DNA from: Ilex aquifolium
Taxonomy: Eukaryota; Streptophyta; Magnoliopsida; Aquifoliales; Aquifoliaceae
Direction: 5' to 3'
Assembly (NCBI GenBank): GCA_951799425.1
Contig: OX637398.1
Coordinates: forward strand, 23,198,270 to 23,262,269
Length of the DNA stretch: 64,000 nucleotides
In this document: piece after piece, positions 46,095 to 57,782 of the stretch
Position numbering within the stretch: the stretch's first letter is position 1
Layout of the letters: every line of letters begins with the position of its first letter
Program-made: the position numbers and the translations under genes
Notes under the pieces: model-generated
Database searches by the model: none
Seen by the model: only the letters and a program-made list of their open reading frames with translations
Told to the model about the DNA's origin: nothing

Positions 46095-47908
46095 AGTGAG
46101 TCGGGGGATCAGGCAGCGACCCACGGTACATCACTTATTCCCTATTTATGGGTACACGTGTTATTTGACTTGAGCGTGTCAAATACCGTTATTTTTCATG
46201 TTTTGTGCATGGTACAGTTTTAAATATTATAACCCTAGAAGAGTCCTCAGGGGTGAATTCCACCTTAGGGACTAGGGCAAGCATGGATCAGATATGACGG
46301 TTGTGAGTTAGAGATCTCGGGGACTCTACTCACTATGGACCTTAGGGTCGTGGACATGTCGGGTTTGATGCCATCCTGAGAATGGATTGATTGACGACAC
46401 ACCGCGTCGTCGTTAATTGTGATCGTAAGAGAATCACTGCTTACACACCGAATGGTGTTTGTTTCAAATTCCAGGGGGAAAAGCACGACTCTTTATCCCA
46501 AATCGTGTATGGCTTCCGTTAGCACGGACGGTAGATGAGTTGACTTGCGAGCCTTATATTGGAGGATGAGGTGAGACAAGAGTTGGGTCTACCTCGGGTT
46601 GTCTGTGAGTATGGGGATATTTTTCGGATGAACTACCGGGATTACCTACACATAGGAATGTAGAAATTACCATTGAGTTGCATCCCGGTACATCGCCCAT
46701 TTCTATGACTCTGCATAGAATGGAACCAGTAGAGTTGTGAAAACTCTAGGTCCGAATACAAGAATTGTTTAACAAGGACTTCGTTAGACCAAATACTTCA
46801 CCTTGGGGCGCTTTGGTACTAATGACCAAATTTATGGAGGAAGCTTACTGCACCTCTTATTCTAGTAGTTCCGGAGAGGGGACAGAAGTACACAGTGAAC
46901 TGTGATGCTTCTAAGGATGGACATGGATGGGTATTAATGTAGTCCGCGAGAACGGTGGCTTATGGTTCTGGACAACTAAAGAACCACAAGCAAAATTATC
47001 TTATACGTGACACGGAGTTGGCGGCCATTATCTTGCCTTGAAAGCTTGGCGCCACTACGTATATGGTGAGAAGTTTGAGGCTTTATCAGACCACAAAAGT
47101 CTGAGATATATCTCTACACAACGGGACCTTAACATGAGGCAACGCAGGTGGATGAAATATTTGGAGGGTTACGACTTCACTTTGCACTATCATCCGGGTA
47201 AGGCAAATGTGGTAACTAATGCACTTAGCCGGAAGTCACAAGAAGTTGTGGCTAGTATGGCTCACCGAGAGTGGCGGATGCTTGAGAGTGTGGGACAGTA
47301 CGGGCTGTATTATCGGGGTCAGACTCATGGTATTTTAGGGAGCTTGGTGACTATGCTTTCCCTACTGAGCAGAGTGATCGATTCCCACGGATAGGACCCA
47401 GAATTGTTATCTATCAGAGATCGGGTACGTCTAGGTGGCACGAAGATGTACCATAATCTTCATCACCAGTGTTATTGGAGTAGAATAAAGAGACACGTTG
47501 AAAACCTTGTCAGTAGATGTCTCGCATGTCGACAGGTGAAGGCTGGACACTAGAGACTAACAGAGCTGCTCTAGCCCTTGGAGGTGGCTGAGTGGAAGTG
47601 GGAGCATGTCACAATGGGTTTTGTGACCCACATGCCACGGACATCGCGGGGACATGATGCGGTGTGGGTGAGAGTGGACCGGCTTACTAAGTCGGCACGC
47701 CCTTTGACAGTGCGGATGACCTTCACACAGGAGGAATTCTGCAGGTTGTATACACGGGATATGTGGTGCCTTTACGGACGGACTTGGTTACGTCTAGAAC
47801 CTAGTCCGGGAGTGAGACGGATACATGTGGGACAATTTAGACAGTATTGTTGTAACTTATGCATATAGTCGAATGGGCATGAGGGTGTGAATTTCGGGGA
47901 CGAAATTC
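46095..47908 (+). pseudogene. Degraded pol remnants of element F
   Basis: Recognisable pieces are protease-like sequence (46140-46500), the RNase H segment at 47038-47394 ([20 protein letters not shown]) and integrase pieces at 47578-47868 ([20 protein letters not shown]). Coverage of pol is partial and the region is heavily broken. A short AT-poor tail leads to the PPT. Confidence 0.85.
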
Positions 47909-47925
47909 TTTTAAGGGGGGAAGAA
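47909..47925 (+). other. Polypurine tract of element F
   Basis: TTTTAAGGGGGGAAGAA directly before the 3' LTR, identical to the tract of element E. Confidence 0.9.
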
Positions 47926-50900
47926 TGTGAAACCCCGGAAAAATTTAAACTTTGATGAACAAGGGCAATAGGTGAATTGCCACTTCGGGACTAGTTGAAA
48001 AACTGAATTTTTCTAGATCTCGAATGACGAAACGGATTTCACCGTTGGATTCGTCTCGCGAAATCTAGTTACCACGTCAAATTTCGTTGAATTCCGAGAT
48101 AGTCGGATTTTTCGCGTTTTACGAGACGAACGGGCCTCGGGTGACCCCGTACACGAAATTTTTATAAAATTTTAAAGTTTGGGGAAATATTAGAGGCAAG
48201 TTAAAATAAAAATATTTTGAACTCGAACCGGAGCGAAATTTAATCGTTTCGGGATTAAAACGGACCCGGAATTAAAAGGGACGTGTGGCCAATTGTAGGC
48301 CAAGTATTCTAAAAATATAAATAGGAGCCTAAAGTCTGAAAAATCAGACTTCTCCTTCACCATTCAGCCGGTTTCAGCCGAGAGAAAAGAAGAGAGGGAA
48401 AATGAGAGAAAACTCCACCTTCTCTCTACGATCTACTCCGTTCTAGCGCTCAAATCGACTCGGGCCAAGAACAAGAGTTGCTCTACGCGTCGAGGGCTAC
48501 ACGTGGGTACCAAAAACGACGGTTTTCACCGAACGTTGGAGGGCCGAAAATTTGGAAGTGAATGATTCAAGCTTGCTTTGAGTTCTAGGGGCTTCCCACG
48601 GCGATTCTACACGCTACAAGAGGTAGGGTTTTCTTCCTACTTAGGTTTATTTCCAACCTTGGAAGGTTATATGGAATGGGTAGGTGTATATATATATGTA
48701 TCACTTGCCTATTGTGGTTAATTGGGTGAAATGGGTATTGAGAATGGTTGGTATGATTTAAATCACATTCTCTAGTTTAATGTACCACTAATGCATTTTA
48801 TGTGTGGGAAATGGGTACCAAATGTGCTAAGCAAGGTTGGTATGAAATGGGTGTATATATTTACTTCTTGGGTAAATTTCATAAATGAACTTGAAGTGTA
48901 GAAAATGGATATGGGAAAATTGGTAAAGTGAAATTCTAAATGGAATTGACATTTAGAGGTGGTTGCTTTATAATTCTCTTGGGGGATTATGATATGTGGA
49001 TATTAGGAAATGGATAGAATAAATTCTATCTTGGTATAGTTATGTAGAAATCACTAGATATGATTTCTTGAGTTTGATGATAATAATTGATTAAATGGGG
49101 CTTTTACCTGTTGTTGGTGACATGATTAGATGGATGTTGAAAGTGGATACAATATATTCTATCTTGAAATGGTGGTGTAGAAATTACTTAGAGTAATTTC
49201 TTGTGATACATGATGACGTGTAGGATTCTTCCTATTTGGGATTATTCCTCACCTTAGTTGCTTATATGAGATGTTGGTATGGAAAAAGAAGGGTGTTAGA
49301 GCCTTAACACTTACAAAATAATTAGAGAAATGACCTAGATCACTTCCTTGATTAAATGCCTAGAATGATGTATTGATGAGTTTGCTATGTTAATTGCATG
49401 CTTATGTGATAACATGTTTGAAAATGGTTATTGGATGAAATGTTGATATAGGCATGCTTGCTATATATTGTTAACGTGTTGAATTATGGTATTTATGTGC
49501 TTATGATATGAAGTACCATGAATATGTAGATTTATCTTGACATTGTTCATATGACACTCATACATATCGAACATGTGGTTAGAGTGCAATTGGTACATTA
49601 CATTGCATTCACTGGATACATCACATTCATGGTTATAAGACATGAGTATGTGGGGGTGAGTTGACATCGCATTCATGGGTCATAGGCATGAGTGTGGGTG
49701 TGTGCATGTGTTGCGGATCAAACACCAAATCTTGGTGGTTGGTATGTGAACTCGGGAAAGTCGGGATCAAAGATCCGACTGAGTTGCACGGTTGCATTGC
49801 ATAAGGAAAACTTGTGTCGGGTAAAGCAAGTAGGGCTAGACACTCCCTCGGGTGAAAAACCCGGAACCACTGGTTCATACACTCCGACGGTGCAAGTCCA
49901 AAAAGTGTAGATAGGCCCACGGAGCCGGCGGTGCGATTCCAAAATCCGTTGCCCAGGAAGACACAAGATTTTGTTATATAAAAACACCCATCCAATGGGT
50001 AGCCTCAAACAATGATTTGATTTTTTTATAAAGACATAACTTTTATCTCAAACGATCATTGGGAGGGTTTTTCCGTCAATAGACGGGTTCATACACATTG
50101 GCTTTTGCATTGTGTGGTGTGAGTCGGGGAAGACTCGGGACAAGGTGCATGAGTGAGTTCCATCTCATATCATGGCATGACATAGTATAGCATGGTAGCT
50201 TTCTAACATTGAGGTGTATATTCTTGTTAGATTGGTTGATGCTTGTTGATTTGTTGCATGTGCGCATTTCATATGCACTTAGGTTGGGGAGTAGCCTCTG
50301 TAGGAGAATATCCTATTGAGCGTGGCTCACCCTTCGTGGGACAACATTTCAGGTGCGGGGTTCACGCCGGCGGACGGCTCCCAATTCGAGCCCCAAAGTT
50401 GAAGAAAGCCGACTTGTGGCTTTTATTGTTATTTAGTAAAGTTTTTGTAAGAATTCCATTTTGAGATGTAAATATATGGAATGAATTGTGATAGAGCTTG
50501 TATGAGTTGTGTATTATATGGAAAATCTCATTGAACATGTGTTGGATGAGTTTGGAGTGTATGGGGTAGCTTTAAGGATGGTTTGGAGGGGAAAGAAATC
50601 CATTATTTTTGCTCACAGTCTGAAAACCTACCGGAAGGTGTATGTCGGCCTTCCGGAAGGTTTTGCTAAAAACCCTGGATGCCTTGTTCACGGCTAATAC
50701 CTTCCGGAAGGTTTTGCCCACTGGAATAAACCTTCCGGAGGATTTTAGCTACTGGAGTAAAACCTACCGGAAGGACTTGTCTACTGGAATGAACCTTCCG
50801 GAAGGTTTTGCCTTGGGTTTCTTTTTGACTGCCAAATTCTTCCGGAAGGTTTTGTTTTCTGGAATGAACCTTCCGGAAGGTTTTGGCTACTGGAATGGAC

Positions 50901-51254
50901 CTTCCAGAAGGTTTTTGCTACTGATGTAGACCTTCCGGAAGTTCTTGAAATTGATCCTTTTCATTTAACTGTTCTTTCAGCGACCTTCCGGTAGGTGTAT
51001 GTCGACCTTCCGGAAGGTTTTTTCCAAAAACCTGAAATTTTCAAAATGCTAAGCCATGCTCTTGGGCTTTATTTTCTTTGGTTCCTATGACATAAATGGA
51101 CATAAATTGAGATATCATTGACATTGTGGATGGTAAATCCGGTTAAAAGCATGTGAATGACGTGGTGTCGGGTTATACGACTATCACGAGTATTTCCGCG
51201 GGTTGACGGATGGTCAACGGTTAATAAAGGACCCCCGGGTTTTGGGGTGTCACA
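47926..51254 (+). repeat. 3' LTR of element F
   Basis: It is 3329 bp and nearly identical to the 5' LTR, including the palindrome array at 50626-51018. Confidence 0.96.
50626..51018. repeat. CCTTCCGGAAGG palindrome array, 3' LTR of F
   Basis: The same array as at 44329-44721, with only a couple of base differences and the same number of units. Confidence 0.93.
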
Positions 51255-51865
51255 GGCCATGTCGATCTCCGGTTTGTTGGACAGAGGTTGGAGAGAGACC
51301 TGCTACGGGTCCGGACTTGGTTAGAGACACCTCAGAGAAGGTGGGCTTGATACGGAAGCGTCTTCTCACGGCTCAAAGCCGGCAGAAGAGCTACGCCGAT
51401 AGACGGCGGCGACCTCTAGAGTTTGAGGTGGGAGATCATATCTTCTTGAAGGTTATGCCTAAAAGAGGAGTGGTCCGGTTTGGTAAGCGGGGGAAACTGT
51501 CGCCGAGATACATCGGGCCCTTCGAGGTACTCGAGAGGGTGGGTACAGTTGCTTATCGATTGGCGTTACCGCCAAATTTATCGGGTGTTCATGCGGTATT
51601 TCATGTCTCTATGCTCCGGAAGTATACTTCAGATCCGACACATGTGGTGGATTGGGGTGAGTTGACTGTTGATGCGGATGACACCTTCGAGGAGGGACCG
51701 GTGCGCATCATGGATAGCCGGGAACAGGTTTTGCGAGGCAAGACCGTGCGGCTAGTGAAGGTGTTATGGCAGCACCGAGGAATGGAGGAGGCGACATGGG
51801 AGCGCGAGGACACCATCCGTACCCATTATCCTTTCTTATTCGAGGATGGAGGTACATTTTTATAG
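51255..51865 (+). CDS. Integrase C-terminus and chromodomain of element E
   Basis: From the second copy of the GGCCA TSD the frame reads [40 protein letters not shown] and [20 protein letters not shown], then [10 protein letters not shown] and a C-terminal group II chromodomain ([21 protein letters not shown]). It is the end of pol of element E, separated from its core at 40318-41628 by F. The chromodomain is the part that in chromoviruses directs integration. Confidence 0.92.
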
Positions 51866-51942
51866 TCATTTACTATTACATGACTGTAGCATATGCATGG
51901 GCCTGCATGTATGTGTGTGTGTGAATTTCGGGGACGAAATTC

Positions 51943-51959
51943 TTTTAAGGGGGGAAGAA
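51943..51959 (+). other. Polypurine tract of element E
   Basis: TTTTAAGGGGGGAAGAA just before the 3' LTR. Confidence 0.9.
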
Positions 51960-54230
51960 TGTGAAACCCGGGTAAATTTGAATTTTTGTGAATAAGGGCA
52001 AAATGGTCATTTTCCATCCTAATGCTTATTTGAAATACTAATACTCTAGACCTCGGATGAGGAAACGGAGTTCGCCGTTGGATTCGTATCGCGAAATCTA
52101 GTCACTCTGTCAAATTTCGTCGAATTCCGAGATAATCGGATTTTTCCACGTCATTCGAGGCGACTGCGTGGCGAATGACTTCACGAACGTCCCCATAAAT
52201 ATATTTTATAAAATTTCCTTAAAATTAAGTTAAAGTTCAAATAAAATTAATTTGAACTTAATCCGAGGTATAATGAATCGTTTCGGGACGAAAAACGGAC
52301 CTGAAAGTCGAAAATATGCGGTGCGATGTGGACCACACATTTTTGCCTATAAATATCAAAAAAAAATCAGTTTTTTGGACAGAATATCAGCTGAACCTCA
52401 ACCTTGTTCAGCCGCCCAAGACCAAAGAGAAAAAAAAAAATCTTCAAGCTTCCCGCTCCGATTCCGGAAGTTCCGTCGGTCGGAATCCGTCGATCCAAGA
52501 GGCAAAGTTCATCTCCTCGACGAGGGCTACGCGTACGTACCAAGAACGAGGGATTTCACCGAAGATTCAAGTGGAGTCTTTGGAGAAATCAAGGATTTTG
52601 GGATTTTTCTTGGTGTTCTTGGTGTGTTCTTGAAGCCTAGTCTTCATTTCAAGCTTCAAGAGGTAGGGTTCTTCCTACCTTGGATTAATCTTTCCTTAGA
52701 TGTTGATAGTTTAAGGGTTTGATATATTTATGCATATGGATAGACTTTTATATGTATGTTTATGTTTATGGAAACAGAAAAGTGAGCATAGAAATGACTT
52801 AAGCTAATTGCTAGCTTGATTTTGGTATATGGAAGTTACATGTGATTTATTATGTAACTTAGTGAAATTAAAGGCATGATATGTGTTATATAAATTATGC
52901 CTTGAAGGTGTTTGGTGAAATGCCTTGAATATTTGGAAGTTGTTGTTTTGATTGAATTGAAATAACATGCTTAAGTTTAACTTGTGGAATCATATGCATA
53001 TGATATGATTTATAATTGAATGTGCTTGTTGATATATACATGTGTTGATATATTAACATTGAGATGAATATGGTATTTATATGCTTAGGATATAAATTTA
53101 CCATGGATGTGTTGAAATTGTTCATGTGTTGTTCTTGGCATATTGAGCATTATGTTTCATGCAATGGGACATGACATTGCATATGCACGGGAGCATCTCA
53201 TTACATGGGTGTGTGTGCATGGTGGATGTCAACACCACACTTGGTGATTGACGGTATGGCTTGGGAAAGGTTGGGTCGAAGACCTAGCTAAGCCGCTTGG
53301 TTGCATGATAAATTGGGTTAGGGTTAGCAAGAAGAGGCATGACGGCCTCTCGGGTGCAAGGCCAGGTGATTTGGGTAGTGCACTCCATTGGTGTAAGAGT
53401 CCATAAAGTGTACGGGTATGGAAGACCCTTGGTGCAAGTCTATGAATAACCAACCCCAAGAAAGACCCTAGTTTTGAAAATGTCATTTGATATGAACATA
53501 AATGATGGAATGAAACACTTTGGCATTGCATCGTGTAGTGGGAGTCGGTGAGGACTCGAGTTGGAGTGCATGAGTGAGTGTCATCTCATTTCATGACATT
53601 GTATTGTTACATTCCAACTTAGAATGCATATCCTTATAAGGAATGATGGTTTATATGTTGCAAATGAATGTTGCATGAGCATGAACATCTAGGGGGGAGT
53701 AGCATTTGTAGGATCTACTCTACTGGGCGTTGGCTCACCCTATACGGGAAACATTTCAGGTGTGGGGTTTGCACCGGTGGATGGCTCACTTGGAGAGCAT
53801 CAGGCATGAAGGGGGCCAACTTGTGGCCTTATTTTGAGTTTTTGTAAAAGAGTTATGAAAACTTGGTCTTTGACATGTAAATTATGCAAATTAATTGTAA
53901 TAGACATTATATAGGCTAATGTTAAAGTAACCTTGCATGTTTTGATATAAGTATGGATAATTGGACCCGGTGTGGCCAATGTTTACTTATAAATGGACCC
54001 GGTGCGGTCATTTTTTTTATATTGGGCCTCGGATGGGTCATGTGAAGTTAAATTGCACAGGTTGGGTTTTGGGTAGAGCTTCCTGTACGAAGGAGACTCT
54101 GCCCAAATTTTGTTAAGTTATGGAACCCGGTAAATGGGGCATAACAATGTGATATCGAGTTACTCGGTATCTACGGGTGTTCCGCTGGTTGATGGGTAAT
54201 CAACGGACCCCCGGATTTTGGGGTGTCACA
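51960..54230 (+). repeat. 3' LTR of element E
   Basis: It is 2271 bp with the same ends as the 5' LTR and about 2% different from it. TATA is at 52347-52355, donor-like AGAGGTAGGG at 52660 and acceptor-like CATTTCAGG ending at 53760. Confidence 0.95.
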
Positions 54231-54235
54231 AGCTT

Positions 54236-54479
54236 ATCTCTGCATTTAATTTAAAGTAGACCAGTTATCAATCTAAACTCACATCACAAGCTATCAACTG
54301 TTACACTGCTTTAAACAACAACTTTAATATTATTTTTATTTTTTTTATTTTAAATTCTAAGTTACTAAAACTCTTCGTGGGATCGATACTTGGACTTAAA
54401 ATCGAGAAAACTGTAATTTGACCACTTATACTTGGGTGTATAATTAATATAATTCAGATCACAAAAAAGTGGCGAATCA
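54236..54479 (+). repeat. Athila-type LTR, second part
   Basis: This is the 3' end of the LTR begun at 33407, resuming after the right AGCTT TSD of element E. It ends GGCGAATCA just before the PBS, with the same spacing as in the Athila unit near 31909. Confidence 0.8.
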
Positions 54480-54485
54480 AGTTTT

Positions 54486-54498
54486 TGGCGCCGTTGCC
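54486..54498 (+). other. tRNA-Asp type PBS
   Basis: TGGCGCCGTTGCC, six bases after the LTR end, the Athila primer site. Confidence 0.88.
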
Positions 54499-54600
54499 AG
54501 GGAGTTACGGTAATTTGAAAATAATAATAATAATAAAAAAATAAATATTTGTTTATTTGTTTTGTATGTTTATAGTTTGTTTGTTTGTTTTTAATAGTCT

Positions 54601-54891
54601 ATGTCTGTTCATTCATTAGTAGGTTCGGTAAATCAGTCTACTCCTTCGTCTTCATCATCTTCATCCTCACAATCTACACAAGAATCATTTGAATTAAGTA
54701 TGGCTCAAAACGTACATAGGAAGGAAGAAGCTAGAAAACAAGAATTAGTTCAAAATGTCCGACCGTTAAAAGAATATTTACATCCTACAAGAACAAATGT
54801 CCCGTCATGTTTTACTTTTCCAACAGAAGCTCCAAATATTAATATTAAACCAGGAACAATACTGTTAAATCATAACGTAGCAACTTCTTAG
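54601..54891 (+). pseudogene. Athila gag N-terminal fragment
   Basis: The frame starts MSVHSLVGSVNQSTPSSSSS and contains RPLKEYLHPTRTNVPSCF and INIKPGTI, the usual N-terminal region of Athila gag. Around 54860 it runs into inverted LTR sequence, so only the first 85 or so residues are gag. It is a broken fragment. Confidence 0.8.
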
Positions 54892-56334
54892 GAAAGCTGG
54901 TTATATCCACGTCAATTGATTAACCCAAGCAAACCAGAAGGACAAGCCATTCATGAGGAATACTTGAGTTATTCAATTGATCTCTTGATAGCAAGTACAT
55001 AGATATTAAACCATAACACAGCCACTTCTTAGGTTAACTGATGGTAATATATCATAACACAGCAACTTCTTAGGAAAACTGGTTATAGACATACCAATTA
55101 ACTAATTCAAGTGAACCAGAAGGACAAGTCATTCATGAGGAATACTTGAATTACCCAATAGGTCATATGTGATATATATATATATGCCAGTTAAACATCC
55201 TCAGCGTTCCGGTGGAAGACAAGTGATTCCGGTAGGAACACCGTGGTTGTTAGACTGTCAATATAGTTATATATAGTAAGTAAAGAAACCCTAATAACCC
55301 AAAAGGACAAGCCATTCATGAGGATCATTTAGGTTTTGTACCACACATCAGTAGAAAATCCTCAACGTTCCGGTGGAGGACAAGCCATACCGGTAGGAAC
55401 ACCGTGAATCTTTAACTGGCTGGTCTTATGATACACTGATGACATAATTCCAGGCACAGCACCGTAATTACGTACATCACCATATCATGCATTAAGCATA
55501 TAATACATATATAAATAAACATATAAATAAAACATCAGCATTTTCATAATCTAACCAATATTATACATATGTTTACCCTATTTTGAAGGGTATAAACGAC
55601 TACTCACGCTCCATTGCTACAGACAAACAAGGAGTGTGATTATTCGTCATTACAACTAAAATTAAACGGTAAACTGTAAAACTTCTTTCACAAGGAACAA
55701 TTGAAACACAACCACCTTTATTATCATTCAAGACAAAAAAGTGGCAGTAGTTCAACTATCCGAATAGAAAGATATAATAGAAATGTAGAAATACAGAGTA
55801 ACAATAAAAGTGTATCACGGACCGGCTATGTATTGAACTTTCTCTTTCTTTCTTTCTATCTTTGGAAAGCTTTCTTGGTTCAAGTGTGGCCGGCCAAATG
55901 AAGGGAGAATTGGTGTTGGAGAAGTGTTGGAAGGCTTGGCAAAGAATGGCTTGAAGAATGAAGAAGGCACCCCTATTTATAGGGGGGGGGGGGGCGGGGG
56001 GGAACTCTCGGCCAAGGGGGGCCATCCCAACGCCTACCACCACCTTCCAAAAGGTGGTGCCTTGTAGTGGTGCTAGGTGTTGGCTTCTTGGGCTGCCACT
56101 TGTCAATTCCTTGTTGGTCCATGTTTCTTTATTACACCTTGATCCTTCGTTACTTCAAGCTTTGCACATTTGTCTTGTATTCTTCAGTATTTCTGCATTT
56201 GACCCTGAACTTTAAACATAAAGTATTTAAAACTTTAATTTAAGCACAAACTATAATTCATAATATTTACTTGTTTTATCTTACAAAATTAATTACTTAA
56301 TCATCTTAATTTATACACTAATTAGGGTTAATCA
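54892..56334 (-). repeat. Inverted Athila-type LTR arm (right arm of the fold-back)
   Basis: On the minus strand this starts TGATTAACCCTAATTAG and matches 33407-34860 through the CCTAAGAAGTTG block. It carries the same tandem block with CCAGAAGGACAAGCCATTCA. It faces the left arm and ends without a matching TSD (GAAGT on the left, TTTCC on the right). A G-tract lies at 55982-56002. No gene is seen. Confidence 0.82.
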
Positions 56335-57513
56335 TTTCCCTCGAGTGCAAGACCCAGCTACTGGTTTATACACTTCCGACGGTGAAAGTCCAAAAAAATG
56401 TATTGGTGTACGCGGAACCGGATGTGGGATACAAAAATCCATGTCGGTGTGGTGGACCGTTGATGTAAGTCCAAGAAATCACCTACCCAAGAAAGACATA
56501 TGGTTCATTTTGATAAATTGTCATTAGATGTGTAGCATCAAGGGTAAGGGCTTGGAATGCCCGGATTTACACGTACGACATTGCATGTGCTATGGGAACC
56601 GGTGGAGGGCTTGCGTTGCGTTGCATGTGTGAGTCTCACCTCATAACATGGCATGACATTGGGGCATTCATTTCTTGAAATTGTATACTCTTGGATGGAT
56701 GTTTATTTAATTGTTGCATGTGAACATTTCATATGCATCTAGGTTGGGGAGTAACATCTTCAGGAGATATCCTTTTGAGCGTGGCTCACCCTTTATGGGA
56801 ACACCATTTCAAGTGCTGGACAAGCGCCAGTGGACGTCCCTCGCATGGCTCCTTGTTGAGAAGAGGCCGAAATGTGGCTTTAAATTATATTTTTGTAAAA
56901 CACTAGTGTAATTTGTTTTGAATTGTAAATGGTGGTAAGAGAACAGGTAATGAACTCTTATGGATGGTATTTTGTGCATACTTAAATATTATGTGAGTTT
57001 TGATGAACTCGGGATGAGATTGGGTGAGTTGAAATTAAAAAATGATTGAATTGGGGGAAAACTAGGCCCTAGTACCGATACCACGATTCTAGTGGGGCAC
57101 TGGTGCCGGTACCAAGACTTGAGGTACCGGTACCTCGCTGGCAATGGGCTCAGGTACCGGTACCTAAGTTCACAGGTATCGGTACCATGTTGTTGATGGC
57201 CCCGGTACCATGTTTACTGGTACCGGTACTTAGCAAGCAGAATGCCCTGGTACCGGTACCAAGTACACGAGGTACCGGTACCTCTTCCAAAATTTTCAGA
57301 AAGATAAAATAACCTTGCCAAGCCTTCGGGCCTTGAGCCTTTTTGTTTAAATGATGTAATTGGAGTAATACTGATGGCAAATTGATGGATATTGGACCTT
57401 GGAATGGTGGTGTGATGACGTGGTGTCCGGTTATGCGGCATGCACGGGTACTTCTGTGAGTAGATGGGTGATCAATGGATTGAGAAAGGACCCCCGAGTT
57501 TAGGGGTGTCACA
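56335..57513 (+). repeat. 3' part of a Tekay-like LTR
   Basis: It starts inside an LTR (CCCTCGAGTGCAAGACCC) and ends GGGGTGTCACA. It has GGCTCACCC...ACCATTTCAAGTG near 56780-56815, corresponding to the box in E and F, and a palindrome array. It is not followed by a PBS. Its 5' part is missing. Confidence 0.82.
57072..57283. repeat. GGTACCGGTACC palindrome array
   Basis: About nine copies of GGTACCGGTACC or variants occur in about 210 bp, near the LTR 3' end as in elements A, B and F. Confidence 0.9.
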
Positions 57514-57716
57514 TCATCACTATGTTTGTACCAGTTCATCATAGTTATATTTCGGCAAGGACTCCTGTATCAAGCGATTTTTACCCAATCTTCAGGCCAT
57601 CTTCCTTGGATATTATTGGAGGAAAATTAGACACTATTTGGGATAGACTAGGACTCTCCATATTGACCAAATCTTTGGAGATATTTTCAGAGATTTTCTA
57701 GCAATAAGAGATAGAT
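57514..57716 (+). other. Possible copia LTR sequence, left part
   Basis: These 203 bp of AT-rich sequence continue after the solo LTR at 60261. Taken with 60261-61245 (a TAAATAGAGAG-like segment, CT repeat and T-rich stretch) they look like the promoter part of a Ty1/copia LTR. This is a guess from composition and from the copia RT fragment at 62820-63083. Confidence 0.35.
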
Positions 57717-57734
57717 TCTAAACCCCCACACTTT

Positions 57735-57782
<48 letters not shown>

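Larger units (their letters stand above)
41629..51254 (+). mobile_element. Non-autonomous Tekay-derived element F, TSD GGCCA
   Basis: This 9626-bp element is flanked by GGCCA at 41624-41628 and 51255-51259. Its two LTRs are each 3329 bp and differ at only about seven positions by eye (about 0.2%), making it the youngest insertion here, perhaps around 100,000 years old. PBS and PPT are clear. The interior is only about 3 kb and heavily broken, with gag-like, protease-like, RNase H and integrase remnants and no usable RT. It was probably moved by proteins of other Tekay elements. Confidence 0.95.
34988..54230 (+). mobile_element. Tekay/Del chromovirus element E, TSD AGCTT, carrying element F
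   Basis: This complete LTR-to-LTR element is about 9.6 kb once F (41629-51254) is removed. It is flanked by AGCTT at 34983-34987 and 54231-54235. It has LTRs, PBS, leader, gag, protease, RT, RNase H, integrase, chromodomain and PPT in the normal order. It is broken by the insertion of F and about three further breaks. The LTRs differ at about 50 of 2270 positions by eye (about 2%), suggesting an age below a million years. Confidence 0.96.

Noticed and set aside
33254-57513. One Tekay-like LTR interrupted by the fold-back element
   Set aside because: The left scrap matches a part inside the right fragment rather than the part missing from it, so the two are different LTR copies.
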